Source: Pseudomicrostroma phylloplanum (lineage: Eukaryota > Basidiomycota > Exobasidiomycetes > Microstromatales). From it: DNA of 64,000 nucleotides. The notes below the pieces were generated by a model that was not told the origin of the DNA, searched no databases, and was given only the letters and a program-made list of their open reading frames with translations. Position 1 is the stretch's first letter. Every line of letters starts with the position of its first letter. A program made the translations under genes and the position numbers. Shown one piece after another: positions 1 through 10,767 of the stretch. Where the stretch lies: the NCBI GenBank assembly GCA_039545275.1, contig BCHS01000001.1, positions 1,566,853 through 1,630,852 on the forward strand, read 5' to 3'.

Positions 1-127
1 CCTCGCTGACCTGGTCAAGCACACTGCACCCGATTCGGAGAGCCATGCGGTCGTCACGAAGAGTCTGGAGGTGATGAAGATTATCGCAAAGAAGTGCGAT
101 GAGGCGTCGCCTACGAGGCAGAGGTAG
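1..127 (+). CDS. 3' end of a probable RhoGEF (DH-domain) protein, 5' truncated
   Basis: The first 127 bases read openly in frame 2 to a TAG at 125-127, giving 41 C-terminal residues. They contain DLVKHTAPDSESHAV followed by KSLEVMKIIAKKCDEA. This resembles the last helices of Dbl-homology domains, where a leucine-rich DLLKHT segment is followed by an amphipathic helix ending in an acidic or Asn residue. If so, the product is a guanine nucleotide exchange factor for a Rho-type GTPase that stops soon after the DH domain with no PH domain. Only the tail is visible and the similarity is short, so another helical protein is possible. The gene is convergent with the SLC1-like gene. Confidence 0.4.
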   Translation, partial: LADLVKHTAPDSESHAVVTKSLEVMKIIAKKCDEASPTRQR

Positions 128-170
128 AGGTAGATTGTGAGGAGGCGAAGAGATAGGAGCGGGAGGGGTA

Positions 171-193
171 GTGGTGGTGGTGGTGGTGGTGGG
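171..193. repeat. GTG trinucleotide microsatellite
   Basis: About seven to eight uninterrupted GTG/TGG units lie just after the stop codon of the upstream gene, followed by more imperfect G-rich sequence. It is outside any supported coding region. Confidence 0.8.
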
Positions 194-437
194 AGTGGGG
201 GTGGAGCTGTCCCGGCTCCCAGTCTTCGGGCAACTCTTCTGCATATACACGTCTCGCTCGATAAAGGACAAGCTTTCCCATCACCCTTCTTTGCCCCTCC
301 TCCCTGCCTTTCCCCTCTTATCGCCCTCCAGCATCATCACCCTTGTCCTCTCCCAACCCACACATCTAAGCGCAGAGCGCAAGAAAATGTATCTATACCT
401 ACCTACCTGCATAATTATCCCCCTGCCTACTCTCTTG

Positions 438-461
438 AGCGCAGCGCAGCGCAGCGCAGCG
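438..461. repeat. AGCGC pentanucleotide repeat
   Basis: Four to five tandem copies of the pentamer AGCGC lie in the intergenic region, followed by a looser run of CTCAG/CAGCC units. Confidence 0.75.
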
Positions 462-705
462 TGACACACTTCACTTCAGCTCAGCCCAGCTCAGATCGGA
501 CTGGATTGACGCGGAGGAAGGTTGAGCGTCGAATTGAAGAAGACAAGAATGAAGATTCTCAACGGTAGGAGAACGGAAAGGGGAGAAGCGTAGAGCGGGG
601 GTACTCTAGCGGAGCGTAGTGGAGCTTTGTACAGGGTTAGGGTAAGAGTCACGATAGGAGACGAGGATGGGTAGGTACCTCGGTTGCGACGCTTTGACGC
701 GACTA

Positions 706-724
706 GAGTGGAGTGGAGTGGAGT
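706..724. repeat. GAGTG pentanucleotide repeat
   Basis: Nearly four tandem copies of GAGTG are present, followed at about 738-761 by imperfect CTGG repeats. Both lie downstream of the SLC1-like gene. Confidence 0.7.
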
Positions 725-1073
725 AGACTATTCATCCTGGCTGGCGGGCTGGCTGGCAAGCTGAGTACCACCCTTCCCTTTACACGTCCGCGAGCGCCTC
801 CCGCGCCCTCTCCCCCTTCTCGTCTCATCTCATCTTTCTACGCGGCCGCTGCTGCTTCCGCGCCTGTGCTTCCTCTAGAACGACCGCAGTGAAGTCTCTC
901 GTAGGCGCGCTTGTGGATATCTGTCCTGTGCTCTTGGTCCTTCAGCTACGAGCCACATTGTCTGCCTTTCCTTTGGTTTATTTCCATCCCTTTCCTTTTG
1001 TTTCTCAACCGGAGAGGTCCGTTTGTTTCGTGTGTGTGAGGTTCTTCGACGCATCCTTATACTCTGCAGCTAC

Positions 1074-2393
1074 TTACTGAGGGGCTTCTACGAGCACTGT
1101 GCTCCCCTCGGTCTCATCGCTCTCCACACTTCCATTCCCATCACCACTACCAGCACCAGCACTCCTCTGCGTGAGGCCTTCTCGTGCTTGAGTCTCCTGT
1201 GTTCCTGTAGCCCTGGCTTCGCTCACTTCCTGATCCTGTTGCGTCGCCTCATCGCCAGCAGTGCGACGCTGTGCTTCACTGACGAGATGGTAGTCCTCGG
1301 GTCGTTGTCCGCTGCTTCCCTTTGTCTTGAGGCGCTCAGAGTCCCTCGCAGCCTTCCTGTCGGTGTTTCTGCCGGAACCCGTACCCACTATCTTGCCAAT
1401 CAAGCCTGCGAGACCACCCAGGCCGCGCTCGCCACGCGCGATGTTGGAGCCGACGGTGAGACTGGCTCCACTAGGGCGGCCTGCACCGCTGCCTACTACA
1501 GAGGAGGAAGGCTGGTCGGCAGTTGCGCTGACGTCGAAGTCCTCCCGCTCAGCGTCCATCTGGATCAGGGCGTCGAGCATCTGCTTCCTGACTTTTTCCG
1601 TCAGAGCCGTGGCATCAGCCGCGGTCATTCCCTTGGTCTCTACAGGCGGAAGGACCCTGATGCGGATTGTGCCCGATTCAAAGCGACTCTTGGAGTCGAA
1701 GAGGCGGTGGTAGTTTTCGCACACGACGGGGACGACGGGGACTTGTGCTTGCAGAGCGAGGTGGAAGGCGCCCTTCTTGAAAGGGAGGAGATCCGGTACG
1801 GGAAGTTTGGAGCGAGTGCCTTCGGGGAAGACCCAGAGGGAGAGCTTGTCCTTCTTCATGGCCGCCCCCACCTGGTCGAAGGTCTTGACTGCATCGCCTC
1901 GGTTCTTTCTGTCGATGAAGACTGCTCCTGAGAGATACATCCATTGTCCCAGCAGAGGAGCGTACTTGAGCTCTTGCTTGGCCATGATACTGGCCACCTT
2001 TGGGAAGATTCTGCCGAGGTAGAGGATGTCCATACTGCTCTGGTGGTTGCCCACGAGCACCGATGGTCTTGCCTTTTCGAAATTCTCCTCCCCTTCTACG
2101 GTGAACCTGACTCCGGTGAGTGAGCCGGCGATGAGGTAGAAGCAGCGAGCTACGAGGAAATTGTTGTTAAGTCTCTGACTGGGGATGAAGTTCATCACAA
2201 TGGAAGTGACCAATCCGATGAAGGAGCAGATGCCCAGCGAGGAGACGTACAATACGGTGTTGAGGTACATGCGAGCCCTCTGTGAGCGAGGCGATGCCAG
2301 GGCCAGGAGGGCCAAGGCGCCGGCGGCGGCGTAGGAGAGCGTCTTTGTGATCATGGCGATGGTGTGCAAGAAGGAGCTGAGGACTTCCGACAT
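1074..2393 (-). CDS. SLC1: 1-acyl-sn-glycerol-3-phosphate acyltransferase (SLC1-like)
   Basis: A single-exon gene of 439 codons from the ATG at 2393 (MSEVLSSFLH). It is a PlsC-family acyltransferase that should convert lysophosphatidic acid to phosphatidic acid in ER or lipid-droplet membranes. Two N-terminal hydrophobic stretches (about residues 20-34 and 45-70) precede the catalytic NHQSSMD block (an NHxxxxD motif, His at about 117) and the substrate-binding FPEGTRS block at about 189-195. The domain ends near residue 265; the remaining 175 or so residues form a Ser/Gly/Glu-rich tail not found in the roughly 300-residue yeast Slc1, probably disordered. An in-frame GTG upstream at 2411 is not a credible start. 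It diverges from the FAD oxidoreductase gene with about 350 bases between starts. Confidence 0.9.
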   Translation of the reverse strand: MSEVLSSFLHTIAMITKTLSYAAAGALALLALASPRSQRARMYLNTVLYVSSLGICSFIGLVTSIVMNFIPSQRLNNNFLVARCFYLIAGSLTGVRFTVEGEENFEKARPSVLVGNHQSSMDILYLGRIFPKVASIMAKQELKYAPLLGQWMYLSGAVFIDRKNRGDAVKTFDQVGAAMKKDKLSLWVFPEGTRSKLPVPDLLPFKKGAFHLALQAQVPVVPVVCENYHRLFDSKSRFESGTIRIRVLPPVETKGMTAADATALTEKVRKQMLDALIQMDAEREDFDVSATADQPSSSVVGSGAGRPSGASLTVGSNIARGERGLGGLAGLIGKIVGTGSGRNTDRKAARDSERLKTKGSSGQRPEDYHLVSEAQRRTAGDEATQQDQEVSEARATGTQETQAREGLTQRSAGAGSGDGNGSVESDETEGSTVLVEAPQ

Positions 2394-2747
2394 GGATCCG
2401 TGTGAAGGCACGTCAGCCAGCGACGGCAGATATGGAAGAGATTAGCTGCACGTGCAGAGAGGCAGAGGATGGGTAGTGGTAGAATTGAAGGTATGGTGTG
2501 GTAGCCAAGTTGCGAAGATGGCAATGGTATCCGATGGTTGGTAGGGCGTAGGCGCGAGCATAGGCGTAGGCGTACGCTCTGCCTCAGGCGCGCCCCGCGC
2601 CCCACACACCCACCGCCCTCCCGCTTGGGCCACGATGCTCTCAACAGACACCGGCCCGGAAGCCGAGGGAAGAAGGCCGCCGCCGCCGCCGCCGCTTCCG
2701 CTCCACCTCTCACCGCAATCCTCAATGGTACCATACAGTGTCCAGCC
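2394..2747. promoter_or_regulatory. Shared promoter region of SLC1-like and FAD oxidoreductase genes
   Basis: These 354 bases separate two divergent start codons. They are GC-rich, with CGCCGCCGCC runs near 2675-2695 and Pu/Py-asymmetric stretches. No TATA box or named operator is evident. The frame of the FAD gene is open upstream into this region but has no better ATG. Confidence 0.5.
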
Positions 2748-4554
2748 ATGGTCCCATCACCAGCACCTCCATACCAAGAGCGGCAGTCAGAAGGTGGAGA
2801 GGTCACTGAGAGCTCATCTCATGTGTCAGCTGTCGGGCTTGGTTCACTTGCAGTCAAGAAGGCCACCGAGTCAGCATTCCTCTCCGCTCCGACTCGGCCC
2901 GCACCACTTCCGTACCCGGACCCCCTCCCCTCGTATTGGACGCAGACCTCACCGGAGCCAGGACCTGCACAAGGAGTCTTCACACCGCAGGATGGTGTGG
3001 AATTAGAGGAGGAAGTAGACGTGGCCATCATTGGCGCAGGCATCACGGGCATTTCTGCAGCATACCATCTCGCCAATAGGCTCACACCAAGGTATGATGG
3101 ACAGCCCATCAAAGTCGTTGTGCTGGAGGCAAGGGATTTCTGTGAGTCGTCATACAGAAGGGCATGCTCTGGATTTTCGTGTCTCTCACGAGTTTGTATT
3201 GACAATGACCTCTTGCTTTCCTTGCTTGCCCTGCCTAGGCTCCGGAGCTACTGGCCGCAATGGAGGTCACCTCACCCCCCTCTCCGTTCTCAGCTACGAC
3301 GAGCTAGCCAGCAATCCCGCTCACCTTTCACGGTTCCTCTCTTCCACCTCTCGGGAAGAACACTGGGGTAATGATCGAGGCACAAAGACGGACGAGGTGA
3401 TCCGCAAGATTCTCACCCTCGAGGCACGAACATCGGCAGAGATTCTCATGATCGTCCGTATGGCCGCGGCACGAGCCAAGAAGCAAAAGATGCTACGCCA
3501 AAGGCAGGGTGGCGGTGTCACTGACATCACTGAAGAGGCGGAACCGACAGATGTAGAACTGGTCAGTGGGTCCAACTGGCATCTCTGTCAGTCCAGTGAG
3601 GAGGAGGCGGCCTTTGATGCCAGCATCGAGCGGGCGAAGCGGGCTGGTCTGAGCGATCTTGCGATGCAAGTGAAGAAGGTGCCGTCAGCCGAATGGCACA
3701 AGAGGCTACATGAGCCCGAGAAGATTACTGCAGTGTACGAGATCCCCGGATCGACTGTCCATTCTCGGCGGTTGGTCCTGCTGCTGCATCAACTGGCCTA
3801 TGCTAATGCGCAGCGTAGCAAGACGGATCTCAAAGTCTTCACTCAGGCGCCGGTACTCGCGATCAAGTCGCTGCCTGGAGGAGCATCCTCATTAGAGACC
3901 CCTCGCGGCAACGTCAAAGCTCGCTATGTAATTCACGCGACGAATGCATACGCCTCTCACCTGCTGCCCCAATACGCTGGTCCCAGCGGCATCGTGCCCA
4001 CGAGAGCACAGTGCGTCTCTGTGCTCCCCAGCAAATCGCCTTCTGAAGGTGAACCGCTGTGGCAGATGGGCTTCAGTCTCAACCACGGCTTCGAGTATCT
4101 GCAGCAACGGCCCAACAGGAGTACAGATGGAGCTGTCCAGCCTTGCATACTGGGTGGAGGACGCTGGGCAGCCGTCGATAGGGAGTGGGGTGTGGCAGAC
4201 GACACCAAGACCAATCCCGATGTGTCTGCTGTCCTGAAGCCGATGCTCTCGGATCTCTTCCCCAACAACTTCTCAAAAGAGGACCCAGTCGAGCTGGAGT
4301 GGACCGGCATCATCGGTCATTCAAAGAGCGGAGACCCCTTTGTCGGTCCCGTAGTGGCCTCAGCACCAGCCAGCAATGGCGCTGCCGACGCTTCTTCCCC
4401 TTCTTTGTCCTCGACAGACGTAGTGCCCGGGCAGTACATCGTCGCTGGCTACTCCGGACATGGGATGACCAGGGCGTACTCGTGCGCTGAGGTCGTGGTG
4501 GACATGATCGTCGCGGATCGAGCGGGCGAAGAGTGGGTTCCACCGGTATGGTGA
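2748..4554 (+). CDS. FAD-dependent oxidoreductase, DAO family
   Basis: Two exons, 2748-3141 and 3239-4554, joined over a GTGAGT...TAG intron of 97 bases, encode 569 residues. The splice is well supported because it creates ARDFCSGATGRNGGH, the conserved DAO-family block after the Rossmann fold. The dinucleotide-binding motif VAIIGAGITG (GxGxxG) is at about 91-101. Near the C-terminus GYSGHGMTRAYSCA is the second FAD-contacting block. The family oxidises amines or amino acids; many fungal members are near gamma-glutamylputrescine or sarcosine oxidases, but the substrate cannot be told here. About 85 N-terminal residues precede the fold and are Pro/Ser-rich. The first ATG in frame downstream of the divergent promoter was chosen as start. 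The stop codon overlaps a possible splice donor (see findings). The RCC1-repeat gene follows on the same strand. Confidence 0.88.
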
Positions 4555-4633
4555 GTAGCACGCGAGATGGACCTAGACTCGACACTCATTGGTATCAAAG
4601 CTGACAACCTCTCCCTCCCCCCCCCCTTTTTGC

Positions 4634-4634
4634 N
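4634..4634. other. Ambiguous base (N) next to a C10/T5 run
   Basis: The only undetermined base seen in the window lies a few bases after a run of ten C and five T at about 4617-4631, between the FAD oxidoreductase and RCC1-repeat genes. It probably marks a sequencing or assembly problem at the homopolymer, so run length and local frame are unreliable. Confidence 0.9.
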
Positions 4635-4671
4635 TTGCGTCCTTAGGTTCCCTCTATCATACCTAACAGCA

Positions 4672-6623
4672 ATGCCTCAACGGACACTCGGTGGAAGGGA
4701 TGATCCTGTCGCGCAGAGCAACGGAGGGGAATCGAATCAGCATAGTGCGTAAGAATGCAGTCCGGAACAGATGTCCTCACACACAAGAATCATGTACATA
4801 CCGCCCGCCCGCACCGCACTTTCCCTCTAATCTATTCGCTGAAACAATTCGCACTCGTCGTCGTGCCTTTCACCATCGATTCTGCAGACGTCCTCCTCGA
4901 ATCCAATGCAGGGCACGCCAGCACGAGCGCAAGTACGACTTCGTACCACCTCCTCTCCGCCGGCTCCAACTCGGGCGGTCAACTAGGCACAGGCTCCCTG
5001 GACGACTCGCACATCTGGTCGCCTGCTCTTTGTCAGCCTTCCGGCACCTCCGATGACTCAAGCAGCTCGCATTTGCAGGCAGCCCAATCCTTTCCCCCAG
5101 CGGGCACCCGTGTCCTCCAACTCGCGGGTGGGGCTAACCACTCACTCGCCCTGCTGCTCGAGGAGAGCTCGGGGGAGACGTCCGTCTGGCGTACTGGAGA
5201 CGGGGAGAGGGGTCAGTGGGGTGCCGCTGGGCCAGGAACGGACGAAGAGGGCAAGGAGGACAGGACGACCGTCTTCACCCCTCTGCCCGGGCTGGCGGAC
5301 CTACTTCGCCTGGGTGAGCAACCTCTGGCTGCGGAAGTGCGCTCGGGCCTCAAGCCTAAGCTCGTGGCAGCCTCGTGGGAGAACAGCTACATCGCCTACA
5401 CGCCCAGCCTCCCCTCCGATTCCGCCGAGCAGCAGGGGGATGATGTACTTCTCGTGCTGGGCAGGGAGAACGATTTTGGCCAGGCTGGACTGGGAAAGGG
5501 GAAGGGTGAAGTCGGCGCTTCGGGCGTGGGGCTCATCGCCCTCTCTGGAGCATTGCCGAAGGACGAAGAAGGTGCGGGCGCAAGAGGTAGACTGGAGATT
5601 GTTCACCTCGTGGGCAGCGTGCGGCACGTGGTCCTCATCGCCTCTTGGCTCTCCTCTGCAGGTCCTTCTGGCGGGGCAGGAGCGCAGAGGAGAAGGCGGT
5701 ACGCACTCATTGGGTGGGGTGCTGGACGACAGGGTCAGCTTGGCTCTCTCGACGCGTTGGAATCCGCGCAAGGCAGAGGAAGAGGGGCAAGCGCTGGTGC
5801 TGGGAACATCGTCTGGACTCCTCGTCTGATCCGACTCTGGTCCAGCCAACAGCTCGAGATAGACGCACAGGCGAGCCTGTCGCTCGGTAGGGATCACACG
5901 GCCCTCCTTGTGCCGGCTCACTGGCGGAGCGAAGGCGCCTCCTCCTCCTCCGTCCCAGGCAGGAGCGAGGAGGAGCAAAGCGAGGACAGACTTTTTCTGC
6001 TCGGCTCAGATAAGTACGGCCAGCTCGCCGTCGGGGGGTGCTTCCCGCAAGGCCCGACATCGCCCAACGTCGATAGCGTCGCTTGCACATGGAACTCCAC
6101 TCTGGTCTCACTCGCCGATGGCTCCCTGCTGGCCTCGGGGAGGAACGACAAGGGCCAGCTGGGCGGGGAGGCGGAGGCTCAGCAACAGCAGCAGCAGCAG
6201 CAAGAGGCTAAGAACACGTCAATAGCGCCCGCACAGGTTGCCCGAGTGCCAGCGATAGATGTGGGGAGTGGCGGTCAAGTGAGGAAGCAGACCTTGGTGT
6301 GCGGATCAGAGCACGCTCTCCTCCTCCTGCACCACTCGTCTTCGGAAGATGCATCTCAGGAAGGAGAATCGTCCGTCTGGGGGTGGGGCTGGAACGAGCA
6401 CGGCAACCTCGCTCTGGGCGGGCAGCGGACCTCCGACGAGGGACCGGACGAGGAAGAGGAGGAGGCAGTAGAAGATCAGCGAACACCCGTACGCCTCTGG
6501 CCTGCTCCAGTCGCTCTCACCGCTACCAGGGGAGGTAGCGCGCAGGAAGCGCACGAGGTCGCGACGGACATTTGGGCCGGGTGCGCTACGAGTTTCGTGC
6601 AAGTACTTAGGACGCAGAAGTAG
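4672..6623 (+). CDS. RCC1-repeat (regulator of chromosome condensation-like) protein
   Basis: A long open frame from an ATG at 4755 to the stop at 6623 gives 622 residues. From about 4945 it contains repeated RCC1 blades: SAGSNSGGQLGTGS, VLGRENDFGQAGLG, GWGAGRQGQLGS, LGSDKYGQLAVGG, SGRNDKGQLGG and WGWNEHGNLALGG. Such seven-bladed propellers act as exchange factors or scaffolds; yeast Ats1 and chromatin RCC1 are relatives, and the exact role is unknown. A polyglutamine run lies at about 6182-6203 and acidic inserts separate blades. The 5' end is uncertain: the first 60 residues look like translated leader, and an ATG at 4672 followed by a GTAAG donor at 4749 could be a small first exon, so the span is given from 4672. 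It converges with the ATRIP-like gene, 98 bases away. Confidence 0.75.
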
Positions 6624-6721
6624 ACGACGTCTCGCAGTGGAGTAATTAGATTTGGTGTTACATGTACAAATACAATTTCGTTTCCTTTGCCCAGACGACA
6701 AAGATGAGAGACTGAGCGTCA

Positions 6722-9700
6722 TCACGGCGCGCCCCACATGGCGGCTTCTTCGTCGTCATCCCCCACGCCCACCTCGCCGCGACCGCGTGGACGGCCATTG
6801 GATGTCGCGCTTGCTCCCCTGGGCGGAGCGTCCCTACTTCGTGTCTTCTCCCATCGAGCTGCGACTGGAGCAGCAGCGGGGGGTGCAGAAGACTCGGACT
6901 GTGTCTGGGACTCGTAGGCGCCACCCGCAGCTCCCACGGGCTGATGAGCGCTTCTGTTCAGCGCACCCGCCTCTCCATCCAGCATGACCTCATCTTCATC
7001 CTCATCCTCCTCAGCCTGTTCCTCCGCCCCCTCCTCCTCAGCGCAGATCTCCCAGACAGCCTCGACTTCATCAGGACTGAGCACCATCTCGATCAAATCA
7101 CTACACTTGTCCGCCACATTTCCCAACTCTTTTACACATCCTTCTGGGATCCAGGAGGGCTCGTCGGCAAAGGCTAAGCGGCTGAAGGCGAGGATGAAGC
7201 AGTGGCGGATGCCGTTGAGGAGGAGGTGGGACTCGTGAGAGTTGAGACGGTCGACCAGGTCTTGCGGGTGGGCTTCTTGGTGGAAGATCTGGGAGAGGAG
7301 GGAGACGTCGAGGACGATACGCGTTACGATGCTGCAAAGATCAAGGAGGATTGACAAATCTGTCAGTATATTACTCCGCTGGTCGTCTGCCCTCCTCAGG
7401 TGACTTACTCTTGAGCCGCCGTCTCCTCCCCACCCCTGCGCAATCCATCTTCATTCCATACGATCGACGTATCCGTGTGGATAGCCTGCACCAGCGCAGC
7501 AAAGAGCGACAACGATTCCCTCGCCAATAGCAGCGCGTCATCGTGCTTGATCACCAACTGCGAGATGAAGATGTTGATCCCGCAGTGCAGCCGGTGAGCG
7601 TCAAAGGCGCTCTGCTTGTGTCTCAGATCAACGAGATGCTTGGCAAGTAGGTCCAACAGTGGTGTCCGCGACTGGTAGACCAGAGAGGGCAGGCCAACCT
7701 GCAAGTCTGCATCGAACTTGCACACGACGAGAGTCTTCCACATGTCCGAGTACTGCACGAGCTGAGTAAGCAAGCGGATGAAGCGCCGCATCGTCTCTGC
7801 TGGCCTCTTGACATCCAGGAACACTGCGATGGTACCCGGCGCCTCGAAGATGCTCTTAAGGTAGTAGCCGCTCTGGTCCCCGATGTGCCAGGCGAAGACT
7901 TCCAAAAGGGAAAGGACCGCCTCCAACACGTCCTCGCGTTGGTCGCCACCCATGTCCCAGGCGATGTTGAGGGACGCTTCGTTGTCTCGCTTGGCCTTAG
8001 CTCTGACTTTGCGCGACTGCGTTGCATTCGGACGCTGAGAAGCCAACTGCAGAGGTTCTGACTCAGGCGGGGCGATCGACTCAGGGCTAGTGATTCGAAG
8101 GGGTAACACACCTCCAGCCTTTCTCACACCCTCTATCAGGCAAGCGGGGATCTGGTCCGGCGTTGGCACCGGAGGGCGATCTTTGAAAGTTCGCTGACGT
8201 TGCTGAATCCCTGGCTGTTGGGTCGCAGCAGCGATACTGGTGCCATCTGCCATCTCTTCGTTCGCCTGAGCCGGAATCTCGAGCTCGTAGGCCAGCTCAG
8301 AAGTCATGAAAGCATTGATAATGGCAGGCTCAGCTACCGACAGGGCCGTCATCAGCGCCATCACGTCTTGCAGGGCATCCATCATGCAGAGTCGCAGGTA
8401 GAGGCCGAGCAGGGTCCGCAAAGACACCGCTAGATCCTCGTACAAGTCGTGCATGCCTTCATCGATGGCTTCTTGGCAGTCCCAGTAGTCACGCCCATCG
8501 AGCTCGTCCAATGCTTCTTGATCTGCCGGGAGCTCGTCTGGTAGAATGTCGAGGAATGTGAAGCGGTGCTCGCCTCCATTGCCGCTGGTACCGTCGGTCA
8601 TCGTCGTCAGCAAGAGCTCTGTAGCAACTTGTTGTCGTCCTCGAAGCTCAGGCCGGGCCTCGATCGGTAGGTCGACGTCCAGTACCCGATGTATGGTAGC
8701 TGTATGGTCAGGCAGGGGCTTCGGCGTTGCCACACTACTGCTCAGATATCGTGATCGGGGTAACGACAGAGGTGCTTCGGGCTGCGAAGAAGAATGAGCC
8801 AGCAGAAGGCCGACTAACGCTGCACGACGACGGAAGAGCGCAGATACAGCCCACCGATAGCGACGCTGTCGGGTTGCTATTGTGTTGGCTTTTCCATCGA
8901 AGGCCGCGGACGGTGCAACGGTCAAAGCTGTGTCCGCTTCTTGTGGTGGGGCAGGAGCGTCTGCCATCATTGTCATATCGATGTCATGGGCTTGTGAACC
9001 GCCAGCTCGCTCGCTGATATCCTGTAGCCGCGATGCTACTGGCTTCGGAGTGCGTTTTGCTGGCAGCTCGGCGGTGAAAGAATTGTCGAAACCAGGGAAA
9101 GCGGCGACCTTTTTCTGGGCCGAGCCACGGGCTTTCGTGATCGTCGAGGGTGCTATCAGATCGTCCCTACGAGTCTGTTCTCTGCCTTTTGAAGGACTGT
9201 CCTCGAGTCCCACTCTTCTCGAGGGGGAGCTGTAGACCTGACTGCCCGAGCGATGAGGCGTAGACGGTGAAGGCAACCCTTGCCCACGACCACGTCTGGT
9301 CGGGGTGGTAGGCATCACGGGCGGTGGTGCATATTGGCTCTGCGAGAAGCCAATACTTTGCGAGCCAGCAGGCCCAACGCCTCGACCTGCTCCTGTTCCT
9401 CTCCGCCGCACTGAACCAGGCCAGGCAACCCGCTTTACAGAGGTCTCGTGCTCTAGCCTGAAGAAGGCAGCATTCGTATCGATTCTCTCCTTTTCAGCTG
9501 CAAAGGACTTCTCCCTCTCCTCGAGCTGCTTCTGAAACTCTTCTTGCTGCTTCTGAGCTTTGAGCCTCAGCTCTGCAAGCTCCCTCTCCGCCTTTTCGTT
9601 TCTCTCTCTGACCATCTTGACTTCGCCTTCACGCGCGTACATCTTGTTCTTGGACATCCTGGTCTCCGCCAGCGCAGCTCGCAGCTGAGCTCGCAGGTCT

Positions 9701-10521
9701 TCCAGCTCCTGGTCCTGTCTATCATTGACATTGGCGCCTATGTGTGCTTGCGCTGTTGGCTGCGCTGTTGGCTCATTTAACGCAGCATGCCCGTTCGGTG
9801 GCCGCTGAGCGCGATCCAGAGCGGTCTTGACCGGAGATGGTGTAGGATAGAAAGCCGGAGGCAGGACTGTCGCCTCTCGAGCGTTGTTGATCCTCTCTTG
9901 CCGTGGCACTCCGACCCCCAGTTTGCGAGAAGGAGGAGCCTGAGGAGGAGGTGGCTGCTGTTGCTTGGAGGGTCCCGGCTGCTGCGACAACCTCACCGCC
10001 TCCTCTTCTGCCTTGTCCCAATCTTCCACATCTCCGGCGCCCGTAGTCCACTCCTCTCCTTCCCACGGATCCTCATGAAGAGACTGCCCATACCCGGCTC
10101 CGATGGCAGGAGGTCTGCCAGGTCCAGAGTGTCTGATCTCAAAATCGTCGGGGCCTGGTCCACGTCGTGCTTGGCGCTGTGAAGAAGCACGCGTGACATA
10201 TCCGTTCTCGGTCCATATCACCTCCAAGGACTCCTCTTCTTCCTCTGGAGCGGTGGGGGTTGGAGCAGGAAGCAGATCGAGCCTCTGCCTCTTTGACGGA
10301 TGCGGTGATGGGACGCGGCCATTTGCGTGGCGAGGGATCCTTGAAGGTGGCAGACTCGTCCTACCCCCATTCTTGAGGCCTATCCGGACGTTATGAGTCG
10401 GCGCGGGAGCTTGTGAAGGTCCAGGTACGGCTTGACTGGCCACAAAGTCTGCCTGGGCCAGCGTCTCGTCGTCGTAGCTGTCCCCGTACAGAGCATCGAA
10501 CTCGTCCCCGTCATCTGACAT
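6722..10521 (-). CDS. ATRIP/Rad26/Lcd1-like DNA damage checkpoint protein
   Basis: Two exons, 10521-7409 and 7331-6722, joined over a 77-base GTAAGT...CAG intron (7332-7408), encode 1240 residues. The splice reads ETAAQ-D-IVTRIVLDVSLL without a frame break. The N-terminus MSDDGDEFDALYGDSYDDE is acidic with hydrophobics, like RPA-binding N-termini of ATRIP proteins. A coiled coil occupies about residues 268-350 (REGEVKMVRERNEKAERELA then IDTNAAFFRLEHE), resembling the fungal Rad26/UvsD coiled coil. The rest is predicted helical and ends in an acidic, Ser-rich tail. Known family members bind ATR/Mec1 kinase and bring it to RPA-coated single-stranded DNA; that role is inferred. It is convergent with the RCC1-repeat gene and divergent from the F-box-like gene. 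Confidence 0.65.
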
Positions 10522-10767
10522 CTTGCACGAGGTGATGGGCAGAGAGCAGCATCGGTGAGCTCACCTACCTGTGAGGAAAAGGGTGTGAACAGGATGATCT
10601 GCGTGTGATGAAGGTGACTGGGCGGAAACGTCGCCTTGTGTGCGGGAACGCGGTGTGCTTCTGGCGAAGGCGACGCCTTTTGCGCTTTTGGCATTGGTCC
10701 GCCGCCCTTTCCGTCTCCACACGCCCAGTGCGACGAGGCTGCGAGGCTGCGTACAGGGGAAGCCTAG

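Larger units (their letters stand above)
128..1073. other. Intergenic region between convergent genes, low complexity
   Basis: No supportable gene is seen in these 946 bases. The stretch holds the 3' untranslated regions of the two convergent neighbours and several simple repeats: a GTG run at about 171-193, an AGCGC pentamer run at about 438-461 and a GAGTG pentamer run at about 706-724. Open frames across it encode only low-complexity Arg/Ser/Pro-rich peptides. Confidence 0.7.

Noticed and set aside
281..469. Open frames in the 128-1073 intergenic region
   Set aside because: Overlapping low-complexity frames on both strands with no domain, signal or start context.
630..650. GGTTAGGGTAAG resembling telomeric repeat
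   Set aside because: Single copy inside a gene-rich region; no tandem array.
4755..4940. Reading the first 60 residues of the RCC1-like frame as a targeting signal
   Set aside because: Composition is compatible with untranslated leader or intron; no clear cleavage site or helix.
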